A stretch of 64,000 bases of DNA from Aphrocallistes beatrix (GCA_963281255.1 OY725504.1:2728001-2792000), one strand, 5' to 3'; numbered from the stretch's first letter, positions 1 through 11,437 are shown. Notes: a model not told the origin generated them from the letters alone. Made by a program: numbers and translations.

Positions 1-11
1 AGGAAACTAAC

Positions 12-1896
12 TATCCAGCTGAATCGTTGAGTTGGTATTCGTAGGATCTTCGAGAGCATTCTTTGACACCTTCATCAGACCAGACTGCCTTGAGTGCAGA
101 TTTTATCGATTCGTCTATTTTGCCATTCTGGGGGACTTCGTACATCTTTATCTGTTCTCCTTTTGACTATATGGATATACACTCAAATGAACATAATTCA
201 TCATAACAATTAACGAGAGTGGACTGAGTACTAACCTGGTTAGAAGGATCTGTGTATGCAACTCCGACAATTTCCATTCCATTGAGGACAGCTCGCATAG
301 AGCTGATGAGATTGTCAAGAATTGTTATCTACAAATTGAAAAAAAGATTTGAAATCCCAAAAAGGTAGAGAAGTATTTAACATAAATAAAATGAGATAAA
401 TTTAAACTTCAAATTCCAAAAAAATCTGAAGAATTATTCACTGGGGTAAATGAATAATTGATATTTTGTGCTGTGCATTATAATTTAATTTTAAAAACTT
501 GAAATTGTTTATCCGCTAACAGATTTCACCATTGATGACGTCACTTCATACGGAATTAAATCTAAATTATCAAGAACAGTTGATAGAATCGAGGAATATT
601 TAGTACAGAATAGTACAATCTGAGAGTGGATTAGAAGCTCAAGAGTACAGAAAGTGCCGAAAAGATAGGTATTAAACAAATAATTGTTAACTAACTACTC
701 TTTGCTAACTTTTGTAAAATCAAATAAATCAATACATTAAATTGAATATATCAGGATCAATTGACACAACGACCAAACTAACTTTATAATCTTCTAATTC
801 TTGATTTTTAAACCCATCTCCATGTATAATCTTCATTTGTTTGACTAGGGTGCTCTTACCAGACTCACCAGCTCCTGAATATAGAAAATTTTATTTTTTT
901 CCTGTATATAAATTATATAAAGTATATCTAGAATCGATGCTACTTTTCCACCTTAGAGGAAGGGTGTAGAGCGCAGTCCCATCTCTAGCTCAAATGAATT
1001 TAAACAGATTAGTCTGATATAAGTGAAAGTCTAAATTTATTTTCGTATTTAGCATTGACATCTGAGAGTATCATCATCTTAGAGGAGTGTTTAACTAGGG
1101 TTCGACGGTATAGAACTCTTGCCATTGATTGAAAAACTATGCTAATGCTAACCAATAAAAAAATAAATAGATATGAGAAAATGCATCAGCAGTAGTACAA
1201 GAATGGTAATTATGCTTAACATTTCTCTTCATTTTAATACATTTGTTCCCTAGAAGCGCGGAAATAGCAAATAATTTAAGTGAATTTATCTCAAAATAGT
1301 CAATATGCTCGCTCTTTGTTCTCTTCTTCAATCTAAATCTCCACTGAATAAGATTCCTATCATCTGTATCGAGTATGAGATTATGCACACAATCAATTAA
1401 GATTATCCAATTCGGAATATTGCCAAATAGATGTGCATGGAAATGGTAAAATTCAGCAAGCTATGCGATTATTTAGACACATTTTGATAAAGTAACCAGG
1501 GGGTACCGATGGTGTTAGTAGTTTTTCACTCTGACTAAAAGTACAATGGCTATAGACGACAGAAGGTAGTATGTAGTAGTAGTGAAATTGTGTGTCAGGT
1601 TCAGATTTGATTTACTAATCAGTGCTTATAGTAGGTAAAAACAAAATATCACATCTTATGTACAATGTACAAAATTTCAGATAAAAGAAGAAGGAATCTA
1701 AACGAGAATTTTAACTAAGGTTGGGGTTTCCTCTAATTCTAGATTAGGTAGGATTGTTTATTAACGAACCTAATAAGAGTATCTTAATTGTCTTCGCAAA
1801 CACTTTCTCATCTTTTTTTATCTGTCTGTCAATATTGGAGCTCTTTTGTTTCGCTTCTCTCTCATCCTGAGTTAGTCCTCCGCCGCAGTTACCCAT
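12..1896 (-). CDS. Heterotrimeric G-protein alpha subunit, 5' four exons (gene continues past left edge)
   Basis: This GTPase relays signals from G-protein-coupled receptors at the inner plasma membrane. It reads right to left as exons 1896-1770, 874-783, 328-236 and 151-12; phases 1, 0, 0 and 2 join without a break. The start MGNC gives Gly2 for N-myristoylation and Cys4 for palmitoylation. Exon 1 ends in KILLLG, and exon 2 completes the P-loop GAGESGKST followed by KQMKIIH, the G-alpha hallmark. Exon 3 (31 codons) and exon 4, ending in YQLNDSAG, cover the helical domain. Switch I/II, the NKxD motif and the C terminus lie outside the window. Donors are GTTCGT, GTTAGT, GTTAGT and GTTAGT; acceptors end in AG. 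Subclass (i/o, q, s, 12) cannot be decided from this part. The family call is firm; exon borders rest on homology and splice consensus. Confidence 0.93.
536..543. promoter_or_regulatory. CRE-type octamer TGACGTCA in an intron of the G-alpha gene
   Basis: A perfect palindromic CREB/ATF consensus lies between exons 2 and 3 of the G-alpha gene. Surrounding bases do not match the MITE-A family, which supplies the other CRE octamers in the window. Function is only an inference; an 8-mer can occur by chance. Confidence 0.25.
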
Positions 1897-2644
1897 TCTG
1901 GCTAAATCTAATTAGTCTGTCTCAATAGTTTAACAAAATAGCATCAGTTAAAACAAAACTTCATCAATCAATGTGTTATTTATAACAGCTCAACTAGATC
2001 TGTCACAACGAGATTGATTATAACTGATAACAACGTCATATTTGGAGATAGATCCCTACATGCAATTGCTATCAGATATGGTAAAGAAACCGCTGGGAGC
2101 TGTCTCTGTATGAAGATTCATTATAAAATGAATTTCAAATACAAATACTCTCTGCAGTGCACTTATTCACTATTCTAAAAATTATCAGGAAAATCGCAAA
2201 GGTTGAAATATTTTCCGAATTTTATTTCTTTTGCAAACAAGTTATTGTGGAAATTGAAAATCTAAATAAATATGGTTAAGAAATTTAGTTAAATATTATT
2301 TAGACACCCTAACTAACCTAACTAGTTAAAATGATTGAGAATTCAAGTTACAAAATAGGGAGAGGTAAATTATAACATTAAAATGGAAGAACGAGATTTA
2401 TCTGGAAGGATTAAGGAGAAATGCCGAAAATGTAGATAATCACAATCACTAGTTGTAAATATATAAACCAGTGATGCTTAGGTGTAAGATTATCAATTGA
2501 ATAGTTATATAGGTACATGCGCAATGCTGATTTATTCTTTGTTTAGTATGTATTTGATATTAGATATAGCCTTCTGATGATAATAAATCAAAATATCTTC
2601 TTTCCAGCTCAGATTACTTTACTCCCTGATACGAGCTCACTATA
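1897..2644. other. Upstream region of the G-alpha gene, no feature recognised
   Basis: AT-rich sequence with no ORF of note and no transposon end I recognise. It should contain the promoter and 5' UTR of the minus-strand G-alpha gene. The bases just upstream of its ATG (gatttag then ccaga) resemble a 3' splice site, so a 5'-UTR intron is possible. Confidence 0.4.
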
Positions 2645-2979
2645 CCGGGTGACCAATAAGTTCTGTTACAAGCTTGATTGGGTATATAATTTCTTATACT
2701 CAAACGATCTTAGTTATTATGGTCTTTAGAGATCGTAATTCTAATACTTTTAATGATTTTAAAAGATTTTGCGATTCTAATATTTAGAAATGTGTTTAAT
2801 ATGGCGAGTTTTGAGAAGAAAAAAACCCCCACACAGTGCCGGATTAAGCACGTGGCAGAAGTGGCATATGCCACGGGCCCCGCGCTTTCATTTACTTGTG
2901 CCTATCAGGCCAAAATTGGTCCCCCTAGCTAAATTTGATCCCCCCCGGACCAGTTTTGGCTGCCAAAATTAGTCCGGGG

Positions 2980-3127
2980 CAGGGGCGCCGAACTTTTCGA
3001 AATCTAAGGATTATTTTGGCGTTCTAGGGGGGGCTCAGCCCTAAAATTTGTATTGCGTCTATGGATCATCTTCGATTCCAGGGGGGGGCTTGAGCCCCCC
3101 CCAGCCCCCCAGGGTTCGGCGCCTATG
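2980..3127. mobile_element. 148-bp hAT MITE, copy 1
   Basis: Ends CAGGGGCGCCGAAC and GTTCGGCGCCTATG are inverted, and flanking octamers GTCCGGGG / GTCCGGAG form an 8-bp TSD with one mismatch. The interior has G- and C-runs that can pair. A second copy in reverse orientation is at 35268-35413. Confidence 0.85.
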
Positions 3128-3261
3128 GTCCGGAGGACCATTTTTAGTGCAGTTTCTGTAGAGGTATGCTTCTATGGCAAGGACGGTGTACCACATCCGT
3201 CCATATGTATGCATGTATCTCCGTACGCTGCGAAATTTGAGTTTTTAAAAATTTAGTAGTC

Positions 3262-3876
3262 CTGTCACTGGAAAATTGGTCCGCGAAAATTTTGGTCCGG
3301 GAGACCAATTTTCCATGGAATTTTGGTCCGGGGGACCAATTTTTTCTGGGAAAATTGGTCCTCCCCTGAAAATTTTGGTCCTACTATGGACCAATTTTCC
3401 ATGGAATTTTGGTCTGGGGGACCAATTTTTTCATGGAATTTTGGTCCGCCCTAACCAATATTTCCAAGAAAAATGCATCACCATTCCAGAACAATTTGGA
3501 AAGGATGGTCAAGTCCCAGTGGCGCTGCGGTAGCTGTTTTATGTCTCGTTATTATAGTTGGAATAGGTAGGCACTCAATAGGAAGAGAGTTCAGGTTTTA
3601 GAGAGAGCAGAAGAAATAAAATACACTTCTTAGATTAGAGAATAGCTAAATATGTATTGAATACTAAAATTTGAATTGTCAGTCCGGGGTCAAACAGCTT
3701 GGTTGTCCGACAATTGAAAAGTATCAAAAAATCGAGGATGTCAAATGATTGATAGAATCTAATTTTCTATGAAAGAATTAGTCTCCGGACCAATTTTCCT
3801 GAAAGAAATGGTCCCCCGGACCAATATTCCCTGAAAAAAGTGGTCCCCCGGACCATTTTTTTCGTGACATGCCTCA
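3262..3876. mobile_element. GGTCC-iterated foldback element, copy 1
   Basis: It opens with CTGTCACTGGAAAATTGGTCC, then carries alternating blocks of GGTCCGGGGGACCAATTTT in both orientations, a unique core of about 250 bp (3470-3780), and the inverted blocks again. A better-bounded copy is at 7430-8087. It contains no coding potential; ORFs across it come from the repeats. Confidence 0.7.
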
Positions 3877-4072
3877 TGATCTCCAACTGTTCTGGTGAAC
3901 GATCGTTCTCTAAACTCCAACTCATAAAAAATCAGTTACGATCGTGTATGACTCAGACCCGCTTGAACAGCCTCACTCTGCTTAGCGTAGAATATGAACT
4001 TCTTCGTGACATTGATTTATCGTCACTTATTCGTGATTTTTCTCTTCTGAAATCCCGTAAGCATGACTTTTA
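3869..4072 (+). pseudogene. hAT transposase C-terminal (dimerisation) fragment
   Basis: About 68 residues match the C-terminal dimerisation region of ZMYM1-like hAT transposases: SGERSFSKLQLIKNQLRS, then TRLNSLTLLSVEYELL and a final LLKSRK. It ends at a normal stop. The catalytic RNase H-like core is missing, so it is a dead fragment belonging to the hAT copy at 2834-4285. Confidence 0.8.
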
Positions 4073-4861
4073 AATTACTCTAAAGATTGAGATTAGTAAC
4101 TTTCACACTATAAAATGTTATTACCTTATATTATATATCATAGGCGTAGCACCCGGTCCGCCTGGTCCGGCCATCTGCTAGGCACAATACAAGCTTTTAG
4201 TAATAGCATGGTTTGCCTGGACCAGTACTATGGGCCCCGCATAAAAAATATGCCACGGGCCCCGCGCAACCTTAATCCGGCCCTGCCCCCACAGACGGGA
4301 TGGAAGTGTGCTTCCAAATCTCATAAGTCACCTTAAGTCACCTTTATTATACTTAAATAATCAATTCCAGTCCATGTCGTTAAAAGTTATTTTATGATCG
4401 AATTGATTAATCGTAGCATATAACACACTTTAATTGTTGTTAACAATCAAATTATAGACTCAAAATAGCAGTATTCAATCATTTATATGAAATAGAATCG
4501 TATGAATGACATTATAAAAGGCTGATAATTGATTGGTTCTCACATAAACCAATGAATTTCAATCACAAATAGTTCTTTTGATTGTATGCATAAGTCACTA
4601 CTATTTTATTCCAATGTATTTGCATTATAAAATAATCGAATTTGATTGGCCAGCACATTTTGTCACCTATCTCGGCGAGGTGCACATCTCCATATCACTT
4701 TGCACCTACTGTAAAAGTTTCAAGACGATATCTCTTAAACTCCGGTCAGGACACGAATTTCGGACGGCCGGCCGGAACATCCTCATTTTAGTACTGTGCA
4801 TCCTATACTATTAGTATAGTAGCTATGCTACTATCTAATACTATAGGAAGCACACTAAAAA

Positions 4862-5257
4862 TGTGTCCTGGCATGCAGCGAAAATCGCGAATCAGAGCCC
4901 ACTGCTTTTCGAATTATTTTTCTAGTCTTCAAATTCTAGGAAAAATTAGCACACACATTTTCCTCGAACACTAAATTTTTAGAAATGTTCAGATCAGTGC
5001 ATTTTGAGGACCAATTAAATGATTTTTTGTGATGTGAAAAATATTTTAGGGAATTTTAAAACAAAATATATCTAATTTGAACTGCGAATCAATAACTTTT
5101 TCTCATGTCTGAAAATGAATTCAGTGGGTTCGTGAAATATCTATATGGTGAATGAAAGGTATTTGGTGTTAAATCGTCATGGAACATCGATTATGTAGAC
5201 AATTTATACAGAAGCAGTGGGACCTGATTTGCGATTTTCGCTGCGTGCCAGGACACA
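4862..5257. mobile_element. Inverted-repeat MITE of about 396 bp
   Basis: TGTGTCCTGGCATGCAGCGA at the left pairs with TCGCTGCGTGCCAGGACACA at the right, and the match runs about 48 bp inward (GCGATTTTCGC, CCCACTGCTT). No TSD was clear. It lies inside the 2645-5433 element and contains no gene. Confidence 0.7.
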
Positions 5258-5433
5258 TTATTCACTAAACTCACCATACAAAACACAGTTCTATGTCTCA
5301 GACTCGAAAAATCTTTTTAAATCGTTGAAAGTATTCGAATTACAATCTCTAAAGACCACAATAACTAAGACTGTTTGAGTATAAGAAATTATATACCCAA
5401 TGAAGCTTGTAACAGAACTTATTGGTCACCCGG

Positions 5434-6087
5434 TATATTGAATAAATTAAGCCTAAAGTGAGAGATATAATTATGTCTTCAGGTGCGGGAAAATAAGATC
5501 AATAAATTCACCAAGTCCGCGTGGTAAATATTGGATAGAGCTGCATAACATTAAGCGTCCCGGCAGTTTAGTGTGAACTCTATCTTCTGCTCGCATTATT
5601 TCTGGAACATGAAGAAGGTGGATTTAAACATATTTAGCTTCCTGTGCTGGCTATGTAGTATACACTCATTGCCGAGGTTATGAACGGGGGCCCGTAACGA
5701 AATATTTGTGTACTGGCCCCTGGACAGTTTACTATGAAGTAACAATACTTAAAGAAACATTTTATTAACCATAAATGTCTGATATAAGTCGTCAGCTGTC
5801 GGATAAGGAAGGGTTTTGCTTCTCCCCCCTAAATGAGAAAAGACTGTCACTGACTATATCAAATATCTACTGTCTTTCTTAAATGTTATAGGCACTAGTT
5901 GCTATTTCACATAGCTATTACTAAATATAGTATTTACATCACATGATTTCAATTTAAAAAATGTTCATGTTTTTTATCTGATGTACAGGAATGTTCAGTT
6001 TTTAAATCCTTAAAGACACTTTACATTTCAATATAACAAGCGCGCTTCGCTTGATTACATACGTATCTCTACCCATCGAGTAAGAAT
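5434..6087. other. Intergenic, nothing recognised
   Basis: No ORF, repeat or transposon end of note, apart from a short GCGCGCTTCGCTTG scrap near 6039 that matches the hairpin end of MITE-A. Confidence 0.4.
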
Positions 6088-6633
6088 CCTTACTATTAAA
6101 ACTTGATTAATATTTGTATATATATATGTTACGAATTGATTGAAGAAACTGCCAGGCGCAGAAAGCTGATTTTTGGCATGTGGGAGTCTTTTGGCTATGG
6201 CTCCAGTAAGTTCTGAGCTCAGACGAAAATGTCGACTCATCATGGAATTATGACGTCATTGTCACATTTTAAAAAGTTAAGCAACACAGTTATTCGGGCA
6301 TAACTCAGCTATTATAGAAGATAGAAGGCTGAAATTTTGATAGAATCTGTATACTAACATGTCTCACATATGATGCAACTATCATCAAAAAATGATGACT
6401 CATCACTTTGTTATGACGTCATCATTACGCATCAAAAAATTTTAAATTCACAAATTTGGTGATTTTTCGAGTGATATCGATTAGCACAGTAGGACAGACA
6501 TATTTAGAGATGTTATCTCCCTTATAATTAACCAATGTGACTCCAGGCGACCGAAGGGAGCCTCCGGCGGACACAAAGTGTCCGCCAGCCACGCAGCGCA
6601 AGCAAGCGCGAAGCGCGCTTGTATATTATAATA
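6088..6633 (+). mobile_element. MITE-A copy 1
   Basis: Begins TCCTTACTATTAAAAC, a short TA tract, then the shared body (AACGAATTGATTGAAGAAAC, GGCATGTGGGAGTCTTTTGG), two TGACGTCA octamers, and the terminal hairpin block GGCGGACACAAAGTGTCCGCC plus AGCGCGAAGCGCGCTTG. It lies about 175 bp downstream of the cytidine deaminase stop. Confidence 0.85.
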
Positions 6634-6808
6634 ATGAAATAACAAGAAAGGAATGCATAATATGTAGATTATGCAATTCGATTTTACTCGTGCATTATAA
6701 AAAACAAACATAATACTAGAATTGCATTTCTACGATACAAAGGGATCAAATAAAATTAATAATCATCAACTTTAGATATCTAGAAAGTAAGTCGTGAAAT
6801 AAAAGTGA

Positions 6809-7315
6809 TTAGGTATGTGTGCGAGGTTTTTCTAAATCATCTGAGGAAAAGGAGAAAGGGAGAAGATCGTAAATGTTGCAGATCTTGTAGCTTTTGTCGG
6901 GACATACCATAATCACTAGACAATCACCAAATTCTACAATAAACTGTCTACAACTGCCGCACGGGGTTCCAAAATAATCCTTGATGTCAGTCGAGACTGC
7001 GATTGCACCAAATTCTCTATAGCCATCACTTACTGCTTTTACGAAGGCACATTTCTCCGCACAGATGCTTAACCCATAGCTGGCATTCTCAACATTACAC
7101 CCGCCGTATATCTTGCCATCGTGGGTGAGGAGAGAGGCTCCAACTCGAAACTTACTGTAAGGTGAATAAGAATTGTTTTTGCTCTCAAGGCATTTATTTA
7201 TCAGCTCAGGAATGTTTTCATGGACATATTTAGGTATCTTGACTGGCTTATCTTCCATTAGCCAATGCTCTTTGTTATCAATAGATATTACTTGAGGCAT
7301 TGAAGGGGAACTCAT
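6809..7315 (-). CDS. Cytidine deaminase (CDA family), single exon
   Basis: The 168-residue enzyme deaminates cytidine and deoxycytidine to uridine and deoxyuridine in pyrimidine salvage, in the cytosol. The zinc site is clear: NVENASYGLSICAEKCA gives the C-A-E motif with the catalytic glutamate, and GTPCGSCRQFIVEFG gives the paired cysteines. SPYSKFRVGASLL is the conserved substrate-binding segment before them. Length is a little above the usual 130-150, with about 35 extra N-terminal residues. The start is the first ATG; ATTCTTAG just upstream resembles a 3' splice site, so an untranslated first exon is possible. The GGTCC foldback lies only 115 bp upstream. The catalytic residues are intact, so it is probably functional. 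Confidence 0.93.
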   Translation of the reverse strand: MSSPSMPQVISIDNKEHWLMEDKPVKIPKYVHENIPELINKCLESKNNSYSPYSKFRVGASLLTHDGKIYGGCNVENASYGLSICAEKCAFVKAVSDGYREFGAIAVSTDIKDYFGTPCGSCRQFIVEFGDCLVIMVCPDKSYKICNIYDLLPFSFSSDDLEKPRTHT

Positions 7316-7429
7316 TTGTGCCTAAGAATATAAAATTAAATTTCTTGAATATGATTATCTGTCAATATGCATAAACTGGTACATATGGAGACAGTGGATT
7401 CTACTAGTTGGAGAGTCGGAGCTGTGGGT

Positions 7430-8087
7430 CTGTCACTGGAAAATTGGTCCGCGAAAATTTTGGTCCGGGGGACCAATTTTTTCAAGGAAAATTGGTCCTC
7501 CCATGAAAATTTTGGTCCTACTATGGACCAATTTTCCATGGAATTTTGGGCCGGGGGACCATTTTTTTCATGGAATTTTGGTTCGGGGGACCAATTTTCC
7601 ATAAGGAATTTTGGTCCGCCCTAACCAATATTTCCATGAAAAATGCATCACCATTCCAGAATCCAGAACAATTTGGAAAGGATGTCAAGTCCCAGTGGCG
7701 CTGCGGTAGCTGTTATTAAGTCTAGTTATTATATTTGGAATAGGTAGGCACTCAATAGGAAGAGAGTTGATTTTAGAGAGAGAGCAGAAGAAATAAAATA
7801 TTAGCTAAATATGTATTGAAAAATTAGTCTCTTGGATAATTTTTCCTGAAAAAAATGGTCCCCCGAACCAATATTCCCTGAAAAAAATGGTCCCCCCCGG
7901 ACCAATTTTCCCTGAAAAAAATGGTCCCCCCGGACCAATATTCCCTGAAAAAAATGGTCCCCCGGACCAATTTTCCCTGAAAAAAATGGTCCATTGCAGG
8001 ACCAATATTTTCAGGGGAGGACCAATTTTCCATGAAAAAATTGGTCCCACGGACCAAAGTTTTCGCGGGCCAAAATTTTCGAGACAG
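7430..8087. mobile_element. GGTCC-iterated foldback element, copy 2
   Basis: Ends CTGTCACTGGAAAATTGGTCC and the inverted GACCAAAGTTTTCGCGGGCC...GACAG. Both arms contain four to six blocks of GGTCCCCCGGACCAATWTTCC separated by runs of A or T. The core (about 7625-7830) shares CAGTGGCGCTGCGGTAGCTG and GGAATAGGTAGGCACTCAAT with copy 1. The left end is within 115 bp of the cytidine deaminase start. Confidence 0.75.
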
Positions 8088-10447
8088 GTCAATCAACAAA
8101 AGGGAAAAACCTGATTTTATTCAATAGCACCCCACAATACAGGGAAGCACAACATGCAATAATTGATAGCGCCTAATATATATGACCAACACTAACTGAA
8201 CGATTTATACTATATTTAAACACACAGCAATCATTCCGTATAAATTTTGAGGTAGAACGCAAAGTGACTCCTGCCAACCGGTAGATTGACGGACCCCACT
8301 CACCCCTGTCATGATTAATGTACTTTATTGAGTCCCTTGTGTCATAACTGGTCCGAGTCATATCCAGCTAGTGAATTCGTTAAATCCTTTCCCCCACAGA
8401 CATCCGGTCCCTTGAAGGTCAGTTATGTACCCATTTTACGCCAAGAGTGATTTTATTTTGGAAAGGAGACAATTAAACTGGTAAAACGTTACATAACCTT
8501 TCAAGAGGAGGGGTGTTATTGCTGCGTTACGTAAGGAATTATGCCAAATTTAAATTTTATGATAATAATATTATACTAGTATTTACTATTGAAACACACG
8601 TTCATAATGGAAATTAGAAGTATTTCAAGTCAAAATGGCTACAAACTAAAACGGCTAAGACTATTGTAATTATAAAACATAATACAATATATATCAAATT
8701 CTTGACTTCTATCAATAAACATACAAGCTAATACAAAATATCCATGATTCTATTATCATACGCTTAAAATGCATGACAGCAAATGAACACTTTTCTCCAC
8801 CTGAAAAGCTCCTTGACACCCGTTTTTGGGCTCCATTCCTCTCAATACCATTCGGCAGCATCATTCATCCTGTTTCCACACCTAAAAATACCCAATTTTG
8901 TCCATGACTACATTGTCATCACGGCTTAGGTTTGTAGCCGTTTTAACTTGTCCCCGAATATAGTAGTGGGACATTTGCATTGGAAGCTCGTGCTAGTGTA
9001 ATATAAATGTTGACAACACGCGAGGTTAATGAAATTGAACAATCAAATGCAAATCTAGCGACTAGTCCTATTATCCATAGTTGAAGACTAGAAAGTGTGC
9101 TCTTCGGTGTATTTAGATGGGAGACTTTCTCCCTGGAATTTTCATCGCCAGACTGCGAGATAAAGCTAACTCGATCAGAGAAGGTTCTGGGTTTTAAGAA
9201 TTGGTTCTAGCGCGATAATGTCAATCCGCTTTGCAGATGTGTATTTTCAGTGACATTCTACTTTCTAGACTTAGTGGATAAGCGCCACTAATTTCTGAAT
9301 GCACCAATTTTAGATGAAATAAAAATAAAAATGGTATATTACTAATTGAATTTTAATTTCATTAATTATGTACAAAGGTACTCCATATACTTAGTCTTCG
9401 CAATTTCACAGGTACATTAATCCGAGTATCGTGAAATTAAGACCTAATTAGGCCCTTTCATCACATAAGAAGATATAATCTCCACCATTTATTTGATTTC
9501 AATTTTTAGTGCAGCTCCTAGTATAGTAGATGCCTTATGTCATGATCGGCGTGCGACGTCCGTCCATACGTCCGTCTGCTCGCTCCTGGAAATTCTTTTG
9601 GACCAAATTGCACCAAATTTGGACCATATATTCTTGATATGGTGGAGATTTGCACCTGGTTCCAAATTTTGAAAAATCTTCACCTCTCCACAAAAGGTGT
9701 GAAAATGTATTAGCCAATCAGAATCCAGGGATTTAACATTACATTGATTTTATTAATAGGGATTATACCTAACTCAATTGAACATATACAAGTTAGAATC
9801 ACTCTCTAGCCTAATTAATGTAAGGATAATTCATATTTTCACACCTTGGCTCAAAATGTGACAAATGTGGTGACCAATAAAATTTTTTAAATCTAACAGC
9901 AGAATTAAGATAATTGGTTAATATGGAATAGACCTGACTCGATACACATAAACAATTTAGAATCACTCTCTAACCTTAAATTAGATAGGCTGAAATGAAA
10001 AAATGTTGATAAAACATCTCTACGCTGGCCAATGAAATTATAGGGATTTAATATTATAGTTGGCTCTAATTTTATCGACCAATAGGAATTACACTTTACT
10101 CAATGCACGTAAACAAGTTAGAAACACACTGTAAACTTGAAATTTGATTGGCTGAAATGGAAATAAATGTTTAAAACTCAATTAAGGCTGTATATTATGC
10201 AAATGCTCTACGCGTCACTTAATGCAGCTGCACTATCGGTCTGTCGACCGACAAATATTTATAATTTTTAATTAGTGATTTTTATTCAGAAAACACACGA
10301 ATGAAATAGTAGAAATAGTAAAACACAACTAAACATCGTAGGTAACATGGCTTGGCTAACACAGATAATAGGTTCTATCATAGCATTCTATATACTAAAT
10401 TAAAACAACCGTGGATCTCTTTGATCAAGATCCAAATAACCGGTGCA
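8088..10447. other. Intergenic, no gene seen
   Basis: AT-rich, with no long ORF and no recognised transposon ends. The right half contains the degenerate tandem repeat listed at 9759-10150. A stretch near 9545-9590 is locally CGTCCGT-rich but gives no coding signal. Confidence 0.4.
9759..10150. repeat. Degenerate tandem repeat, about 165-bp period, three units
   Basis: Three units starting near 9759, 9927 and 10084 share the order GGaaTtacACcT.ACTCaaT, then CAAgTTAGAAtCACtCTcTA, then GATTGGCTGAAATG or a variant. They are diverged and contain no ORF. Confidence 0.5.
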
Positions 10448-11437
10448 TCACCTGTCCCAATCATCTTGAACATCAGCATCACCGCGATCAATCGGATTAT
10501 TATTCCTTAATCCTCCACCAACGGGGGCCGCGGATGGAATCCAAGCTGAATTTTTACGATTTTTAATACGCCTTCTTTGCTTCTTTGGCTGGACAGAGTT
10601 CGGGATTTGATCCTTCTCATCAATAAATCTCTCTCGATCCCAACCACCTCTCGTTTTAAAACCAATTAGGGAATTTCGGGGATTTTCTTGATTGTTATTC
10701 ACAAATATTTCTTTTGTATCGTATTCGTTGCCTACATTTTGGCGGATACCAGGCTTAGAGTGTACACCAGTTTTATCACCCCAACCGTCATCCCAGTCAT
10801 CACCCCTCCACCTTTCCCTCTCATTCTTAAAACCATTAGCTGAACGAACTGGTGACACATCATCCCAATCATTATATATAGTTACATCATCTCTCCCTCT
10901 CACTGAATTTAAACGAAGATCTTCCTCTAAACTTGAGGTGGGAGAATTCATTAATGGGTTCAAGTTATTGATCGAATTACTTTCAGTTTGAGTTACTTTC
11001 ATAATTTTTGAATCTTCGATTTTCGTGATTAAACAATTGTTACAAAATCCCCATTCAATGTCAATTTCATAATCTGGAGGTGCCTGACATTCAAGATTAA
11101 GTTTATCCATTCCCGCCTGAATATCTTCTAAAATCTTACGTTGCACCTCAACCAAAGTGTTCTGTCCCAATTCTTCAGTTTGTAATTTGAGAGCAGCTAA
11201 CCTCTCGACATCATTTTGTTTTTGTTTTTGTATATTTTTGTATTCAGTCTCAAGTAATTCAATCTCATCAAACAGTTCCAACTTCTTCTCATTCAAAGCT
11301 AAAACAAACTGTTCTATTTCTTTTGTCACTTTTTCTCGAGATTTTTTAAAAACATTTCCAACTTCTGAATTAGACATTAGATCGGCTAAAATGGGAAACA
11401 TGAGCACGTTCAAGAAATTTGTACTGCCATTCATCAA
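10448..11437 (-). CDS. 329-aa coiled-coil protein with TRIM/B-box-like coiled coil
   Basis: I do not recognise a named orthologue. Residues about 25-120 are strongly heptad-like (KKSREKVTKEIEQFVLALNE, KKLELFDEIELLE), resembling the coiled coil that follows B-boxes in TRIM proteins; the segment DYEIDIEWGFCNN after it resembles the end of that domain. No RING or B-box zinc fingers are present. The second half is hydrophilic and probably disordered: repeated DDW(D) motifs (WDDVS, GDDWDDGWGD, DDWDR at the C terminus) and a basic patch KKQRRRIKNRKN near residue 285 that could be a nuclear localisation signal. One exon and clean codon use support a real gene. It may be a TRIM-derived fragment or a lineage-specific protein. 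Confidence 0.7.
   Translation of the reverse strand: MMNGSTNFLNVLMFPILADLMSNSEVGNVFKKSREKVTKEIEQFVLALNEKKLELFDEIELLETEYKNIQKQKQNDVERLAALKLQTEELGQNTLVEVQRKILEDIQAGMDKLNLECQAPPDYEIDIEWGFCNNCLITKIEDSKIMKVTQTESNSINNLNPLMNSPTSSLEEDLRLNSVRGRDDVTIYNDWDDVSPVRSANGFKNERERWRGDDWDDGWGDKTGVHSKPGIRQNVGNEYDTKEIFVNNNQENPRNSLIGFKTRGGWDRERFIDEKDQIPNSVQPKKQRRRIKNRKNSAWIPSAAPVGGGLRNNNPIDRGDADVQDDWDR

Larger units (their letters stand above)
2834..4285 (+). mobile_element. hAT element remnant with exact 8-bp TSD
   Basis: The element begins CAGTGCCGGATTAAG and ends CTTAATCCGGCCCTG, with CCCCCACA as 8-bp direct repeats at 2826-2833 and 4286-4293. Short CAGxG-type inverted ends plus an 8-bp TSD define hAT. Only the last part of a transposase remains (3869-4072); the rest is replaced by a small hAT MITE and a foldback element. 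Confidence 0.85.
2645..5433. mobile_element. TA-flanked DNA transposon with about 170-bp terminal inverted repeats
   Basis: The ends CCGGGTGACCAATAAGTTCT and its reverse complement lie next to TATA on both sides. The inverted match continues inward with few mismatches for about 170 bp (2645-2818 against 5262-5433). TA target sites and this layout suggest a Tc1/mariner-superfamily element. No transposase of its own remains; the interior is filled by a hAT element (2834-4285) and by a smaller inverted-repeat element (4862-5257). Confidence 0.75.

Noticed and set aside
6055..6243. Repeated small ORF beginning MMSRHF..LSSELTGAIAKRLPHAKNQL, seen in many places
   Set aside because: It recurs in MITE-A copies only because the DNA is repeated; frames are short, lose their end to the TA tract, and show no conserved stop position.
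7367..8114. Overlapping ORFs of 75-95 codons on both strands rich in FFSGKIGPGG
   Set aside because: These read through the GGTCC palindromes of the foldback element; the repeated peptides come from the DNA repeat.
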